Source of the DNA: Candidatus Avoscillospira avicola
Lineage (GTDB): Bacteria; Bacillota; Clostridia; Oscillospirales; Oscillospiraceae
Assembly: GCA_018712245.1 (NCBI GenBank)
Contig: DVHE01000013.1
Coordinates: forward strand, 1-40,587
DNA length: 40,587 nucleotides
Direction: 5' to 3'
Part shown: positions 25,002-33,689 of the stretch, one piece after another
Layout: every line of letters starts with the position of its first letter
How positions within the stretch are numbered: position 1 is the first letter of the stretch
Position numbers and translations under genes: made by a program
Notes under the pieces: model-generated
Databases searched by the model: none
What the model was told of the DNA's origin: nothing
Seen by the model: the letters and a program-made list of their open reading frames with translations, nothing else

Positions 25002-25877
25002 ATGGATTATACCCACTGCACCCTCTGCCCCCGCCGCTGCGGCGTCAACCGCGCCGCCGGTCAGCGGGGCTTCTGCGCCATGGGACCGACGCCCAGATTG
25101 GCCCGGGCCGCCGTCCACTACTGGGAGGAACCGGCCATCGCCGGGAGCTACGGCGCCGGGGCGGTGTTTTTCTCCGGCTGCACCCTGGGCTGCACCTACT
25201 GCCAGAACGAGACCATCAGCCACGGCGGCTTTGGAAAGGACCTCTCCCCTGCCCAGCTGCGGGAGATCTTCCTGCGGCTCATCGACGAGGGCGTCCAGTG
25301 CATCGATCTGGTGACGCCGACTCATTTTCTCCCATCCATCATTCCGGCGCTGACGCCCAAGCTGCCGGTGCCGGTGGTCTACAACTGCGGCGGCTACGAG
25401 TCGGTGGAGACGCTGCGGGAGCTGGAGGGCCTGATCGATGTGTATCTTCCGGATTTCAAGTATGCCGACGCGGAATTGGCCGCCCGGCTCTCCAGCGCGC
25501 CGGATTACCCGGCGGTGGCCGAAGCGGCCATCGCGGAGATGTTCCGCCAGACCGGCCCGGCGCGGCTGGAGGACGGCATCCTCACCCGGGGCGTTTTGGT
25601 GCGGCACCTGATTTTGCCCGGGGAGATCGACAACTCCCTGGGGGTGCTGGACGCCGTTTCCCGCCGGTTCCATCCCGGCGACATCCTCTTCAGCCTGATG
25701 GCCCAGTACACGCCCATGCCAGGCGCCCAGGGCGACCTGGCCCGGCCCATCACCCGGGAAGAGTATGACGCCGTTTTGAGCTACCTCTGGCTCTGCGGCA
25801 TCCAGGACGGCTATACCCAGGATTTTCAGGCGGCGTCGGCGGAGTACATCCCAGATTGGGATTTAACTGGCCTGTAA
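25002..25877 (+). CDS. radical SAM protein, PflA-like activase family
   Basis: The 291 residues carry the radical SAM cluster motif CTLGCTYC (Cys59, Cys63, Cys66) that binds a 4Fe-4S cluster and SAM. The N-terminal cysteines Cys6, Cys9, Cys13 and Cys25 (CTLCPRRCGVNR to GFCAMG) are typical of the pyruvate-formate-lyase-activating-like proteins that lack an assigned partner. YNCGGYESVETL, DVYLPDFKY and VRHLILPGEIDNS are conserved family segments. It would act in the cytosol of an anaerobe, but no glycyl-radical enzyme is in the window. It has its own promoter and lies 75 bases before lexA. Confidence 0.88.
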   Translation: MDYTHCTLCPRRCGVNRAAGQRGFCAMGPTPRLARAAVHYWEEPAIAGSYGAGAVFFSGCTLGCTYCQNETISHGGFGKDLSPAQLREIFLRLIDEGVQCIDLVTPTHFLPSIIPALTPKLPVPVVYNCGGYESVETLRELEGLIDVYLPDFKYADAELAARLSSAPDYPAVAEAAIAEMFRQTGPARLEDGILTRGVLVRHLILPGEIDNSLGVLDAVSRRFHPGDILFSLMAQYTPMPGAQGDLARPITREEYDAVLSYLWLCGIQDGYTQDFQAASAEYIPDWDLTGL

Positions 25878-25892
25878 AATCTTCAAAAATTC

Positions 25893-25932
25893 CAAACAAA
25901 TGTTTGCAAATTGGCGAAACCTGTGGTATACT
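25893..25932 (+). promoter_or_regulatory. lexA promoter with candidate SOS operator
   Basis: TTGCAA (25904-25909), a 17-base spacer and TATACT (25927-25932) form a promoter. CAAAC-AAAT-GTTTG (25893-25906) is an inverted repeat matching the Firmicute SOS box CGAAC-N4-GTTCG except for a symmetric G-to-A / C-to-T change. It overlaps the -35, a suitable place for LexA autorepression. Confidence 0.6.
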
Positions 25933-25952
25933 CCAAGCAGGAGGGGATCCCT

Positions 25953-26534
25953 ATGGCCAGAACCAGCGACAAACAGGAGAAGATTCTGGAGTTCCTCAAT
26001 CGATATATTGAAGAAAACGGCTATCCCCCGGCGGTGCGGGAGATCTGCGCCGCGGTGGGCCTCAAATCCACGGCCACGGTGTCTTACCACCTGGGCGAGC
26101 TGAAGCGCCAGGGCCGGATTCAGACCGAGAGCGGCAAGAGCCGCACCATTTCCCTGGCTTCGCCGCCGCCCCGGGGCAATCAAATTCCCATCGTCGGCCT
26201 GGTGACGGCCGGCCTGCCGATTTTGGCCCAGGAGAATTGGGAGGGTACCATCCCCTGGGAGGGCGAGCCCAACTGCTTTGCCCTGCGGGTCCGGGGCGAT
26301 TCCATGGTGGGCGCCGGGATTTTGAGCGGCGACCTGGTGGTGGTGCGTCCCCAGTCCGACGCCGTCAATGGCGAGATCGTCGTGGCGCTGCTGGGCGATG
26401 AGGCCACGGTCAAGCGCTTCCACCGGGACGACAGCGGCGTCTGGCTGCTGCCGGAAAATCCGGCGTACCAGCCCATTGACGGACGGGAAGCCCAGATTCT
26501 GGGCAAGGTGAAGGCGCTGTACCGCGAATATTGA
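25953..26534 (+). CDS. lexA: LexA repressor
   Basis: SOS-response repressor that self-cleaves when stimulated by RecA filaments. It is 193 residues. An N-terminal winged helix-turn-helix (1-65; YPPAVREICAAVGLKSTATVSYHL) is followed by the S24 peptidase-like domain. The cleavage site Ala86-Gly87 is in LVTAGLP, nucleophile Ser117 is in RGDSMVGAGI, and Lys154 is in EATVKRF. The start at 25953 has AGGAGGGG eight bases upstream; a TTG-started extension to 25911 would cross the promoter. A strong 15-bp hairpin terminator follows seven bases after the stop. Confidence 0.96.
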   Translation: MARTSDKQEKILEFLNRYIEENGYPPAVREICAAVGLKSTATVSYHLGELKRQGRIQTESGKSRTISLASPPPRGNQIPIVGLVTAGLPILAQENWEGTIPWEGEPNCFALRVRGDSMVGAGILSGDLVVVRPQSDAVNGEIVVALLGDEATVKRFHRDDSGVWLLPENPAYQPIDGREAQILGKVKALYREY

Positions 26535-26541
26535 TTCAATC

Positions 26542-26579
26542 GCAAGACCCCTCGGCCATGGAAGGCCGAGGGGTCTTGT
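26542..26579 (+). terminator. lexA terminator, copy 1 of a duplicated hairpin
   Basis: CAAGACCCCTCGGCC (26543-26557) pairs perfectly with 26564-26578 across ATGGAA. It lies directly after lexA. The identical 38-base sequence recurs at 26794-26831. Confidence 0.8.
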
Positions 26580-26793
26580 CAGCGTGTCGAAAAACCTCCG
26601 GAAGCAGAAAACAAGCCTCGCAGAGTTTCGCCGCCGCAGCGGCGAAATAAAATTAAATCGCGATTTCCGGGGACATGCGCATCGGAAATCGCACTTTACA
26701 CCCCAAAAGGTTCGACAGCTTTTCGAAGAAAACCGAAAACCTTTTGGGGTGCAGTCCCCTTTGTCAAAAAAGCGTAGCTTTTTTGACAGTCTG

Positions 26794-26831
26794 GCAAGAC
26801 CCCTCGGCCATGGAAGGCCGAGGGGTCTTGT
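26794..26831 (-). terminator. terminator copy 2, serving the convergent membrane-protein gene
   Basis: Identical over 38 bases, in the same direct orientation, to 26542-26579. Because the stem is symmetric it also works for the minus strand, 14 bases after the stop of the gene at 26845-27306. Confidence 0.75.
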
Positions 26832-26844
26832 GTATGCGGCAGGG

Positions 26845-27306
26845 TCAGCCCAGCAGATGGCTGGCGCCGAAGGAGATCAGCGTCATAATCAGGCCAGCGG
26901 CCACGACGCCCAGGGAAATGGCCGGGAAGGCGTATTTTAGGCGCATATCCAGCATGGACGCCACCAGCGCGCCGGTCCAGGCGCCGGTGCCGGGCAGCGG
27001 AATGGCCACCAGGATGAAAAGCCCCAGCCAGGCGTATTTCCGCACCGCTTCGCCCTTGCGGAAGGCGCGGCGCTCCAGCTTTTCAATGAGCCGGCGGACA
27101 CGGCCCCGCTTTTTGAGCCACTGGAAGATGGGCCGGGTGAAGAGAATGAGAAACGGCACCGGCACCAAATTCCCCACCACGGCGATGGCCAGGGCTGCCA
27201 GGGGCGTCAGCCCGCCCGCCACGCCGAAGGGAATGGCGCCCCGCAGCTCCAACACGGGCACCATGGAGATTAAAAACGTGAAAACCGCTGTGTGAAGGAT
27301 TGTCAA
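26845..27306 (-). CDS. small multidrug-export family membrane protein (COG2426-type)
   Basis: Integral membrane protein, 153 residues, with about four to five hydrophobic segments (about 5-25, 38-60, 95-115, 125-150) and the family signatures PVLELRGAIPFGV and PLPGTGAWTGALVA. The family is annotated as putative small multidrug export protein, but function is not proven. I choose the TTG start at 27306 because AGGAGG lies seven bases upstream of it; a GTG at 27336 has that site inside its coding region. It is convergent with lexA and stands alone. Confidence 0.82.
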   Translation of the reverse strand: MTILHTAVFTFLISMVPVLELRGAIPFGVAGGLTPLAALAIAVVGNLVPVPFLILFTRPIFQWLKKRGRVRRLIEKLERRAFRKGEAVRKYAWLGLFILVAIPLPGTGAWTGALVASMLDMRLKYAFPAISLGVVAAGLIMTLISFGASHLLG

Positions 27307-27493
27307 AGCGTGGCCCTCCTGGGAAAAAGAGTTCACCGGCCTGGGGCAAGGTGCTTAACTAATTGTAACGAATCCAGCGCACGATGACAAGAGATTTTTT
27401 GGCGCGGACGTTTCTCGACAGAAAATGGGTAAAATTTGTATATTATGCACAAAATCGATGCGAAGAGGCTACGCATTTTTGCAAACCTGCTGA
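27307..27493. other. intergenic stretch between divergent units
   Basis: A/T-rich, with no gene and no repeat copy. It should hold the promoter of the minus-strand membrane-protein gene, but I do not see a clear pair of hexamers. Together with the liv leader (27494-27893) it makes a gap of almost 600 bases before livJ. Confidence 0.5.
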
Positions 27494-27522
27494 TTGACTT
27501 TTGCCGGGGAAAAAGGTAGACT
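27494..27522 (+). promoter_or_regulatory. promoter of the liv operon
   Basis: TTGACT (27494-27499), a 17-base spacer and TAGACT (27517-27522). Transcription would begin near 27529, giving a leader of about 365 bases before livJ that contains a small reading frame and an intrinsic terminator. Confidence 0.75.
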
Positions 27523-27578
27523 ATTTCCAACGCAATTTACTTTAGTACCTTGCTAGACAAAAGGAAGGAGCGGTGGAA

Positions 27579-27764
27579 ATGGCGAAGCGGTATTGGTGCA
27601 ATCCCTCCATGTCCACCGGTGCTTCTGCGGCATCGGCGGCTTCTGCTGCCCAGATGCGCGCTGCCCATGTGTGCTTTGCCGACGCTGCCGCTCTGGCAGT
27701 GTCTTTTTTGTTCCTGCACAGCCTGTGGGTACGAATTATTCTGCCGCTTTTGGCAAAGGCGTGA
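27579..27764 (+). CDS. candidate leader peptide of the liv operon
   Basis: A 61-codon frame starting with ATG at 27579, eight bases after the Shine-Dalgarno AAGGAAGGAG (27561-27570), and ending with TGA 39 bases before a terminator stem. The N-terminal half is Ala/Ser-rich and unremarkable. Codons 39-58 contain eleven Leu, Val or Ile residues, and VRIILPLL (51-58) has six of eight hydrophobic branched residues, with A/T-ending codons ATT, GTA, CTT and TTG that are uncommon in this genome. This is what a branched-chain amino-acid attenuator leader needs. Length above the usual 15-35 codons is atypical, and translation is unproven; a non-coding leader is the alternative. Confidence 0.5.
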   Translation: MAKRYWCNPSMSTGASAASAASAAQMRAAHVCFADAAALAVSFLFLHSLWVRIILPLLAKA

Positions 27765-27812
27765 TCTGCACCTGCTGCAATCGTGGCGGGGTGATCAGAT
27801 ACCGGCTTTGCC
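27752..27812 (+). promoter_or_regulatory. candidate antiterminator pairing in the liv leader
   Basis: GGCAAAG (27752-27758), within the last codons of the leader frame, is complementary to CTTTGCC (27806-27812) in the left arm of the terminator; an extra G-U pair extends it to eight. A ribosome stopped at the Ile-Ile-Leu codons would leave it free, while one at the stop codon would cover it. Confidence 0.45.
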
Positions 27813-27835
27813 GCTCCGGCAGAGCCGATTTTTTC
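27803..27835 (+). terminator. intrinsic terminator / attenuator ahead of livJ
   Basis: CGGCTTTGCCG (27803-27813) and CGGCAGAGCCG (27817-27827) pair over 11 bp (one G-U) with a CTC loop, followed by ATTTTTTC. It is a textbook intrinsic terminator between the liv promoter and the first structural gene, so it would lower expression unless prevented. Confidence 0.85.
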
Positions 27836-27893
27836 TATGTATTTTGAGCCGCAAGGCTGAAAATAGAAATATCGAGAAAACGAGGTAATGAAA

Positions 27894-29147
27894 ATGAAAA
27901 AAATGACCAAGCTCCTGTGCCTGGTTCTGTGCCTGGCTATGCTCTTCAGCCTGGCCGCCTGCGCCTCCAACGAGCAGACCACCTCCGAGGACACCAGCGC
28001 CGACACCAGCGCCGACACCAGCACCGATGCTGCCGACGACAGCGCCGCCGCTGATGACAGCGCCGACGCCGGCACCGACGGCGACAAGACCGTCTACCTG
28101 GGCCTGATCGGCCCCATGACCGGTGACTACGCCAACTACGGCACCTCCACCCGCGACGGCGCCCAGATCGCCGTGGACGAGATCAACGAGGCCGGCGGCG
28201 TCAACGGTTACACCTTCGTTCTGGACGCCCAGGACTCCCAGGGCGACCCCGACAGCGCCGTTTCCGCTTACGGCAAGCTGATGGACAGCGGCATGGACGT
28301 GTCCCTGGGCTGCGTCCTCTCCGGTGAGGCCCAGAGCGTCATCACCGCCGCCGTGGAGGACGGCATCCTGATCGTCACGCCCACCTCCTCAGCCGTAGCC
28401 TGCATCCAGGGCAACCCCAACGCCTTCCGCGTTTGCTTCAATGACGCCGCGCAGGGTACCGCTGCCGCCGACTATATCGCCGACAACAACCTGGGCACCA
28501 AGATCGCCGTGTTCTACCAGTCCGACATCGACTATTCCGCCGGCCTCTATGAGACCTTCCAGACCGAAGCCGCCGCCCGCGGCCTGGAGATTGTCGAGGA
28601 GCAGACCTTCACCGCCGGCTCCGCCACCGACTTCTCCACCCAGATCAACGCCATCCGCGACTCCGGCTGCGACGTGGTGTTCCTGCCCATCTATGCCGCC
28701 GAGGCCTCTACCTTCCTGACCCAGGCCCAGGGCAAGCTGGACGACGTCCTCTACTTCGGCGTGGACGGCCTGGACGGCATCCAGACCAAGGTCTCCGATA
28801 CTAGCCTGATCGAGGGCCTGATGATGCTGACTCCCTTCGCCGCTGACGCCCAGGACGAAGCTACGCAGAGCTTTGTGGAAAAGTATCTGCCCATCCATGA
28901 CAACATTGCCCCCGACCAGTTTGCCGCCGACGGCTACGACGCCGTGTACATCGTCAAGGCTGCCATGGAGCAGTGCGGCAAGACTCCCGAGGATGCCGAC
29001 TTCAACGAGGCCATGGTCGCTGCCATGTACGAGATCACCGTCGAGGGCCTGACCGGTACCATGACCTGGGATGAGAACAACGAGCCCAACAAGCCTGCCA
29101 AGGCCATGGTCTTCGAGGACGGCGTGGCAAAGCTCTTTGCCGAGTAA
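27894..29147 (+). CDS. livJ: branched-chain amino-acid ABC transporter, binding lipoprotein
   Basis: Extracytoplasmic receptor of the Leu/Ile/Val importer, periplasmic-binding type 1 fold. It is 417 residues. Signal peptide with lipobox SLAAC (lipidated Cys23), then a repetitive acidic Asp/Ser/Ala/Thr linker (about 24-65), then the two-lobed domain beginning VYLGLIGPMTGDYANYG. GEAQSVITAAVEDGILIVTPTSSA is the classic LivJ ligand-binding region. The start at 27894 is preferred to 27888 because GAGG then sits eight bases upstream. It is the first structural gene, preceded by an attenuator-like leader and followed by a strong hairpin (29171-29208). The exact ligand within the family is inferred from the operon. 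Confidence 0.93.
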   Translation: MKKMTKLLCLVLCLAMLFSLAACASNEQTTSEDTSADTSADTSTDAADDSAAADDSADAGTDGDKTVYLGLIGPMTGDYANYGTSTRDGAQIAVDEINEAGGVNGYTFVLDAQDSQGDPDSAVSAYGKLMDSGMDVSLGCVLSGEAQSVITAAVEDGILIVTPTSSAVACIQGNPNAFRVCFNDAAQGTAAADYIADNNLGTKIAVFYQSDIDYSAGLYETFQTEAAARGLEIVEEQTFTAGSATDFSTQINAIRDSGCDVVFLPIYAAEASTFLTQAQGKLDDVLYFGVDGLDGIQTKVSDTSLIEGLMMLTPFAADAQDEATQSFVEKYLPIHDNIAPDQFAADGYDAVYIVKAAMEQCGKTPEDADFNEAMVAAMYEITVEGLTGTMTWDENNEPNKPAKAMVFEDGVAKLFAE

Positions 29148-29170
29148 GCTTTACAAAGCTGTATCCAGCA

Positions 29171-29208
29171 GCCATCTGCCAGACGGTCAGGGCCGTCTGG
29201 CAGATGGC
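29171..29208 (+). terminator. strong intercistronic hairpin between livJ and livH
   Basis: A perfect 16-bp stem (29171-29186 with 29193-29208) with a TCAGGG loop, 23 bases after the livJ stop, without a following T-run. It probably protects the livJ mRNA 3' end or causes partial termination, giving more binding protein than permease. A larger outer pairing AAGACGGCA/TGCCGTCTT follows at 29219-29275. Confidence 0.65.
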
Positions 29209-29301
29209 CTGCTCTCGCAAGACGGCAGAACAGTGCCGCCAGGGCGTCGTCTTAGCGGCGCTTTTGTGCCGTCTTATTCCCCCGCATCATTGCAACGATC
29301 C

Positions 29302-29339
29302 AAGGAGAAAGAAAAGGAGAAAGAAAAGGAGAAAGCCCT
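29302..29339 (+). promoter_or_regulatory. triplicated Shine-Dalgarno array before livH
   Basis: The 12-base unit AAGGAGAAAGAA is repeated so that GGAG occurs at 29304, 29316 and 29328. The last is eight bases before the ATG and is the functional site; the others are spare anti-Shine-Dalgarno complements at 20 and 32 bases. Such a tandem repeat is unusual and could change copy number by slippage. Confidence 0.7.
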
Positions 29340-30218
29340 ATGGTTAAATTGATTCAAACGCTCATCAGCGGTTTGAGCCTGGGCAGCATCTACGCGTTGA
29401 TCGCCCTGGGCTATACCATGGTCTACGGCATCGCCAAAATGCTCAACTTCGCCCACGGCGACATCATCATGGTGGGCGCCTATGCGGTCATCACTTCCGT
29501 TCTCACGCTGAATCTGCCGCCGGCGGTGGCGATCCTGGTGAGCATTCTGGTGTGCGTGGTGCTGGGCGTCACCATTGAGTTTCTGGCCTACCGGCCGCTG
29601 CGCCAGGCGCCGCCCCTCTCGGTGCTGATCACGGCCATCGGCGTCAGCTACCTGCTGCAAAACCTGGCCCTGCTGATCTTCGGCTCCGAGCAGAAGGCCA
29701 CCCCCACCATCTTCAAGCTGCCCACCATTGAGCTGGGCGGCGTGTACATCGATGGCATCACCCTCATCACGCTGGTGGTCACGGCCATCATTATGATCTG
29801 CCTGACGCTCTTCATCGGCAAGACCCGCATGGGCAAGGCCATGCGCGCCGTCTCCGAGGACAAGGGCGCTGCGGAGCTGATGGGCATCAGCGTCAACCGT
29901 ACCATCACCATCACCTTCGCCATCGGCTCCGCGCTGGCCGCCGTGGCCGCGCTGTTCTACGGGATGTCCTACATCTATATCCGTCCCACCACCGGCTCCA
30001 TGCCCGGCATCAAGGCCTTTACCGCCGCCGTCTTCGGCGGCATCGGCTCCATCCCCGGCGCTATGCTGGGCGGTATCTTGATGGGCATCATCGAGCAGCT
30101 GTCCAAAACCTATATCTCCACCCTCTGGTCCGACGCCATTGTCTTCGGCGTGCTGGTGCTGGTGCTGGTGGTGAAGCCCACGGGCCTTCTGGGCAAAAAG
30201 ATCAGTGAGAAGGTGTGA
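29340..30218 (+). CDS. livH: branched-chain amino-acid ABC transporter permease
   Basis: Inner-membrane permease, 292 residues with about eight hydrophobic segments, LivH family. LIQTLISGLSLGSIYALIAL and YGIAKMLNFAHGDIIMVGAY are the conserved N-terminal region, and FTAAVFGGIGSIPGAMLGGILMG is the LivH C-terminal signature. The start at 29340 is set by the last GGAG of the tandem array. The stop overlaps the livM start (TGATG). Its product pairs with LivM to form the channel. Confidence 0.94.
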   Translation: MVKLIQTLISGLSLGSIYALIALGYTMVYGIAKMLNFAHGDIIMVGAYAVITSVLTLNLPPAVAILVSILVCVVLGVTIEFLAYRPLRQAPPLSVLITAIGVSYLLQNLALLIFGSEQKATPTIFKLPTIELGGVYIDGITLITLVVTAIIMICLTLFIGKTRMGKAMRAVSEDKGAAELMGISVNRTITITFAIGSALAAVAALFYGMSYIYIRPTTGSMPGIKAFTAAVFGGIGSIPGAMLGGILMGIIEQLSKTYISTLWSDAIVFGVLVLVLVVKPTGLLGKKISEKV

Positions 30219-31268
30219 TGAAGATGAAGAAAAACGAAACCGTGCACTCGCCGCTGCTGCGGCCTAAGCGTCGTGGCCTCTCCGGCAACGCCGTCACCCT
30301 GCTCATGGTGGTTGTCATCTACGCGGTGGTCTGCTACCTCCTTTACTCCGGCAACGCCAGCCGCCAGATGAGCAATATGCTCGTATCCATCTCCTGCTAC
30401 ATCGTCTTGGCCGTGTCCCTCAACCTGGTGGTCGGCCTGCTGGGCGAGCTGTCCCTGGGCCACGCAGGCTTTATGTCCGTGGGCCTCTTCACCGGCTGCC
30501 TGGTCTCCCTGGCCACGGTGGACGTACTGCCGCTGCCGGTCCGGATGCCCCTTTCCATGATTATCGGCGGCCTCAGCGCCGCGGTGGTGGGCTTTATCGT
30601 CGGTCTGCCGGCCCTGCGCCTCAAGGGCGACTATCTGGCTATCGTCACCCTGGGCTGCGGCGAGATCATCAAAACCGTCATCACCAACCTGGACGTCACC
30701 GGCGGCGCCAAGGGCCTCAATACCACACCCATCTATGGCAACGCCAAGACGCTCCTCCCCTACGGCATTGTGCTGGTGTTCCTGGTCATCATCGTGATGA
30801 TGAACCTCAAGAACTCCCGCCACGGCCGCGCCATCATGGCCATCCGCGACAACCGCATCGCCGCCGAATCCAACGGCGTGGACGTCACCTACTATAAGCT
30901 GATGGTCTTCATCCTGGCCGCCTTCTTCGCCGGTATGGCCGGTACCCTCTACGGCCACAGCCTCTCCAACAACAAGGCCGCCACCTTCGACTACAATATG
31001 TCCATCGAAATCCTGGTTCTGGTGGTTCTGGGCGGCATGGGCTCGATCCGCGGCTCCATCATCGCGACGATCATCCTCCGGGCGCTGCCCGAAGTACTGC
31101 GGGTGGACTGGGTCAGCGATTACCGGATGCTGGCCTACTCCGTGCTGCTGATTCTCATCATGCTCCTGAACGCCTCGCCCAAGTTTGCCGAACTCAAGGG
31201 CCGGTGGTCCATCGGCAATCTCATCTATGTCCTGGGCAACCAGAAAAAGAAAAAGGAGGCCGCCAGCC

Positions 31269-31276
<8 letters not shown>
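30218..31276 (+). CDS. livM: branched-chain amino-acid ABC transporter permease
   Basis: Second permease subunit, 352 residues with about nine to ten hydrophobic segments. LVVGLLGELSLGHAGFMSVG and LRLKGDYLAIVTLGCGEIIK are typical of LivM, as is the GMGSIRGSIIATIILRALPE segment near the C-terminus. It carries a long basic and polar N-terminal tail (about 20 residues). The ATG at 30218 overlaps the livH stop (TGATG); a second in-frame ATG at 30224 is an alternative. The 3' end overlaps livG by eight bases. Confidence 0.94.
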
Positions 31277-32835
<1,559 letters not shown>

Positions 32836-32845
32836 AAGCGGAGCA

Positions 32846-32889
32846 AAAAAGCCCGCCGCAGAACGTTCCGATTCTGCGGCGGGCTTTTT
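32846..32889 (+). terminator. intrinsic terminator of the liv operon
   Basis: An 18-bp perfect stem (32846-32863 with 32872-32889) with an 8-base loop and a five-T end, ten bases after the livF stop. The core CCCGCCGCAGAA/TTCTGCGGCGGG is the same as in the purA terminator. Confidence 0.92.
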
Positions 32890-33342
32890 GATTCCGCCGG
32901 CGGGCTGGCGGGGAGGTTAGCGCGTTTGCCGCTGATGCGCTGTAGGGGCCGATGGTCCGGGTTGCCGCTAAGCCTTCCCGGCCCGCGTTGCGGCCCGCCA
33001 AGGCAAGCGGCTGATAGCCGCCCCTACGGTGGGGATGGGTGGCCCGGCAGGGCGTAGGGGCCGATGCCCACATCGGCCCGTGCTGCGTCAGCGGCCTCTC
33101 GTGGCGGGTGCAGTGGTTGCGGAAGGCCGTTTCTACCGCTGCACCCCAAGCCTCCCCTCCAGGGGAGGCTTGGGCTTCGGTGGTAGTGCTCAGGCGCCGC
33201 AACCAGGCGGACGCGCGATGCGCGCCCCTACGGCGGGATCGCGACCCCGCTGCGTTCGGCGAAAGCGCTCCGGCAGTGGGGCCATGCGGGCGGGAAAGTA
33301 GATTGGTGCGTTTCTGCAAGCGCCTCTGCTTGGGCGCGGCGG
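32890..33342. other. gene-free stretch with repeats between convergent liv and XRE genes
   Basis: No gene is supported. The content is a joined repeat at 32942-33027 (46 bases identical to 14534-14579, then the composite-repeat phrase and a GTAGGGGC hairpin in minus orientation ending at 33027), a plus copy at 33054-33079, a hairpin AAGCCTCCCCT/AGGGGAGGCTT near 33148-33172, and a minus copy at 33209-33231. Confidence 0.65.
32942..33231. repeat. cluster of GTAGGGGC-family and composite repeats
   Basis: 32942-32987 is shared with 14534-14579. 33007-33027 is a hairpin copy with its left arm merged into the composite repeat. 33054-33079 (stem CCGATG-CCCA-CATCGG) and 33209-33231 (GCGCGC type, minus) are complete copies. 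Confidence 0.8.
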
Positions 33343-33594
33343 TCAACCGCCTTCGGCGGGCGCGAGCAGGTCTTCGTAGGTGACGCCCAGGGCGTCGCGG
33401 ATGGCCCGGAGCTGGGTGGCCTGGATATGCTGGGCGCCCCGCTCGATTTTGACGAGGCACTCCCGCGTCATGGGAACGCCCTCCAGCTGTAAAAGCCGTA
33501 CCAGCTCCGTTTGGCCCATGTGCTTCTCCAGCCGCAGCCGACGGATATTCGCTCCTATGCAGATGGCGTCCTGCTTGATCTTCTGTTCCTCCAT
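33343..33594 (-). CDS. XRE-family helix-turn-helix regulator
   Basis: Small cytosolic DNA-binding protein, 83 residues, consisting almost only of an XRE/Cro-type helix-turn-helix domain (about 12-75: IGANIRRLRLEKHMGQTELVRLLQ, recognition region VPMTRECLVKIERG, then TQLRAIRDALGVTYEDLL). The start at 33594 is chosen because GAGG precedes it; an upstream extension to 33663 covers A/T-rich non-coding sequence. It lies 95 bases downstream of the ABC exporter genes on the same strand and may regulate them, but it could equally be independent. Confidence 0.85.
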   Translation of the reverse strand: MEEQKIKQDAICIGANIRRLRLEKHMGQTELVRLLQLEGVPMTRECLVKIERGAQHIQATQLRAIRDALGVTYEDLLAPAEGG

Positions 33595-33689
33595 GGCAGC
33601 CTCATTCCGGACTGGTTTCAGTCCTTTGATAAAAATGGTTCGCCGGCCGGCGGCGGCGCCCACCGGCGCTTTTTTTCTATTAAATGCCC

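Larger units (their letters stand above)
26535..26844. other. hairpin-dense gap between convergent lexA and the small membrane protein gene
   Basis: There is no gene. Between the duplicated terminators lie four hairpins: TTTCGCCGC/GCGGCGAAA (26626-26647), GCGATTTCCG/CGGAAATCGC (26660-26692), a 14-bp stem CACCCCAAAAGGTT with 26738-26751 (26699-26751), and GTCAAAAAAGC/GCTTTTTTGAC (26763-26787). This resembles a small non-autonomous repeat inserted between two terminator copies. Confidence 0.65.

Noticed and set aside
27593-27847. Cysteine-rich 84-codon frame in the liv leader
   Set aside because: It starts at TTG without a Shine-Dalgarno site and runs through the intrinsic terminator. The overlapping frame from 27579 has a proper ribosome-binding site.
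27529-27893. T-box riboswitch in the liv leader
   Set aside because: No T-box consensus (AGGGTGGAACCGCG-like) is present, so a leader-peptide mechanism fits better.
31185-31268. Longer LivG start
   Set aside because: It overlaps livM by about 90 bases without a ribosome-binding site; AGGAGG supports the GTG at 31269.
33655-33680. GCGCC-CACC-GGCGC followed by T7 as a terminator
   Set aside because: It is terminator-like only on the plus strand, where no gene is upstream; a short 5-bp stem in very GC-rich sequence is weak evidence.
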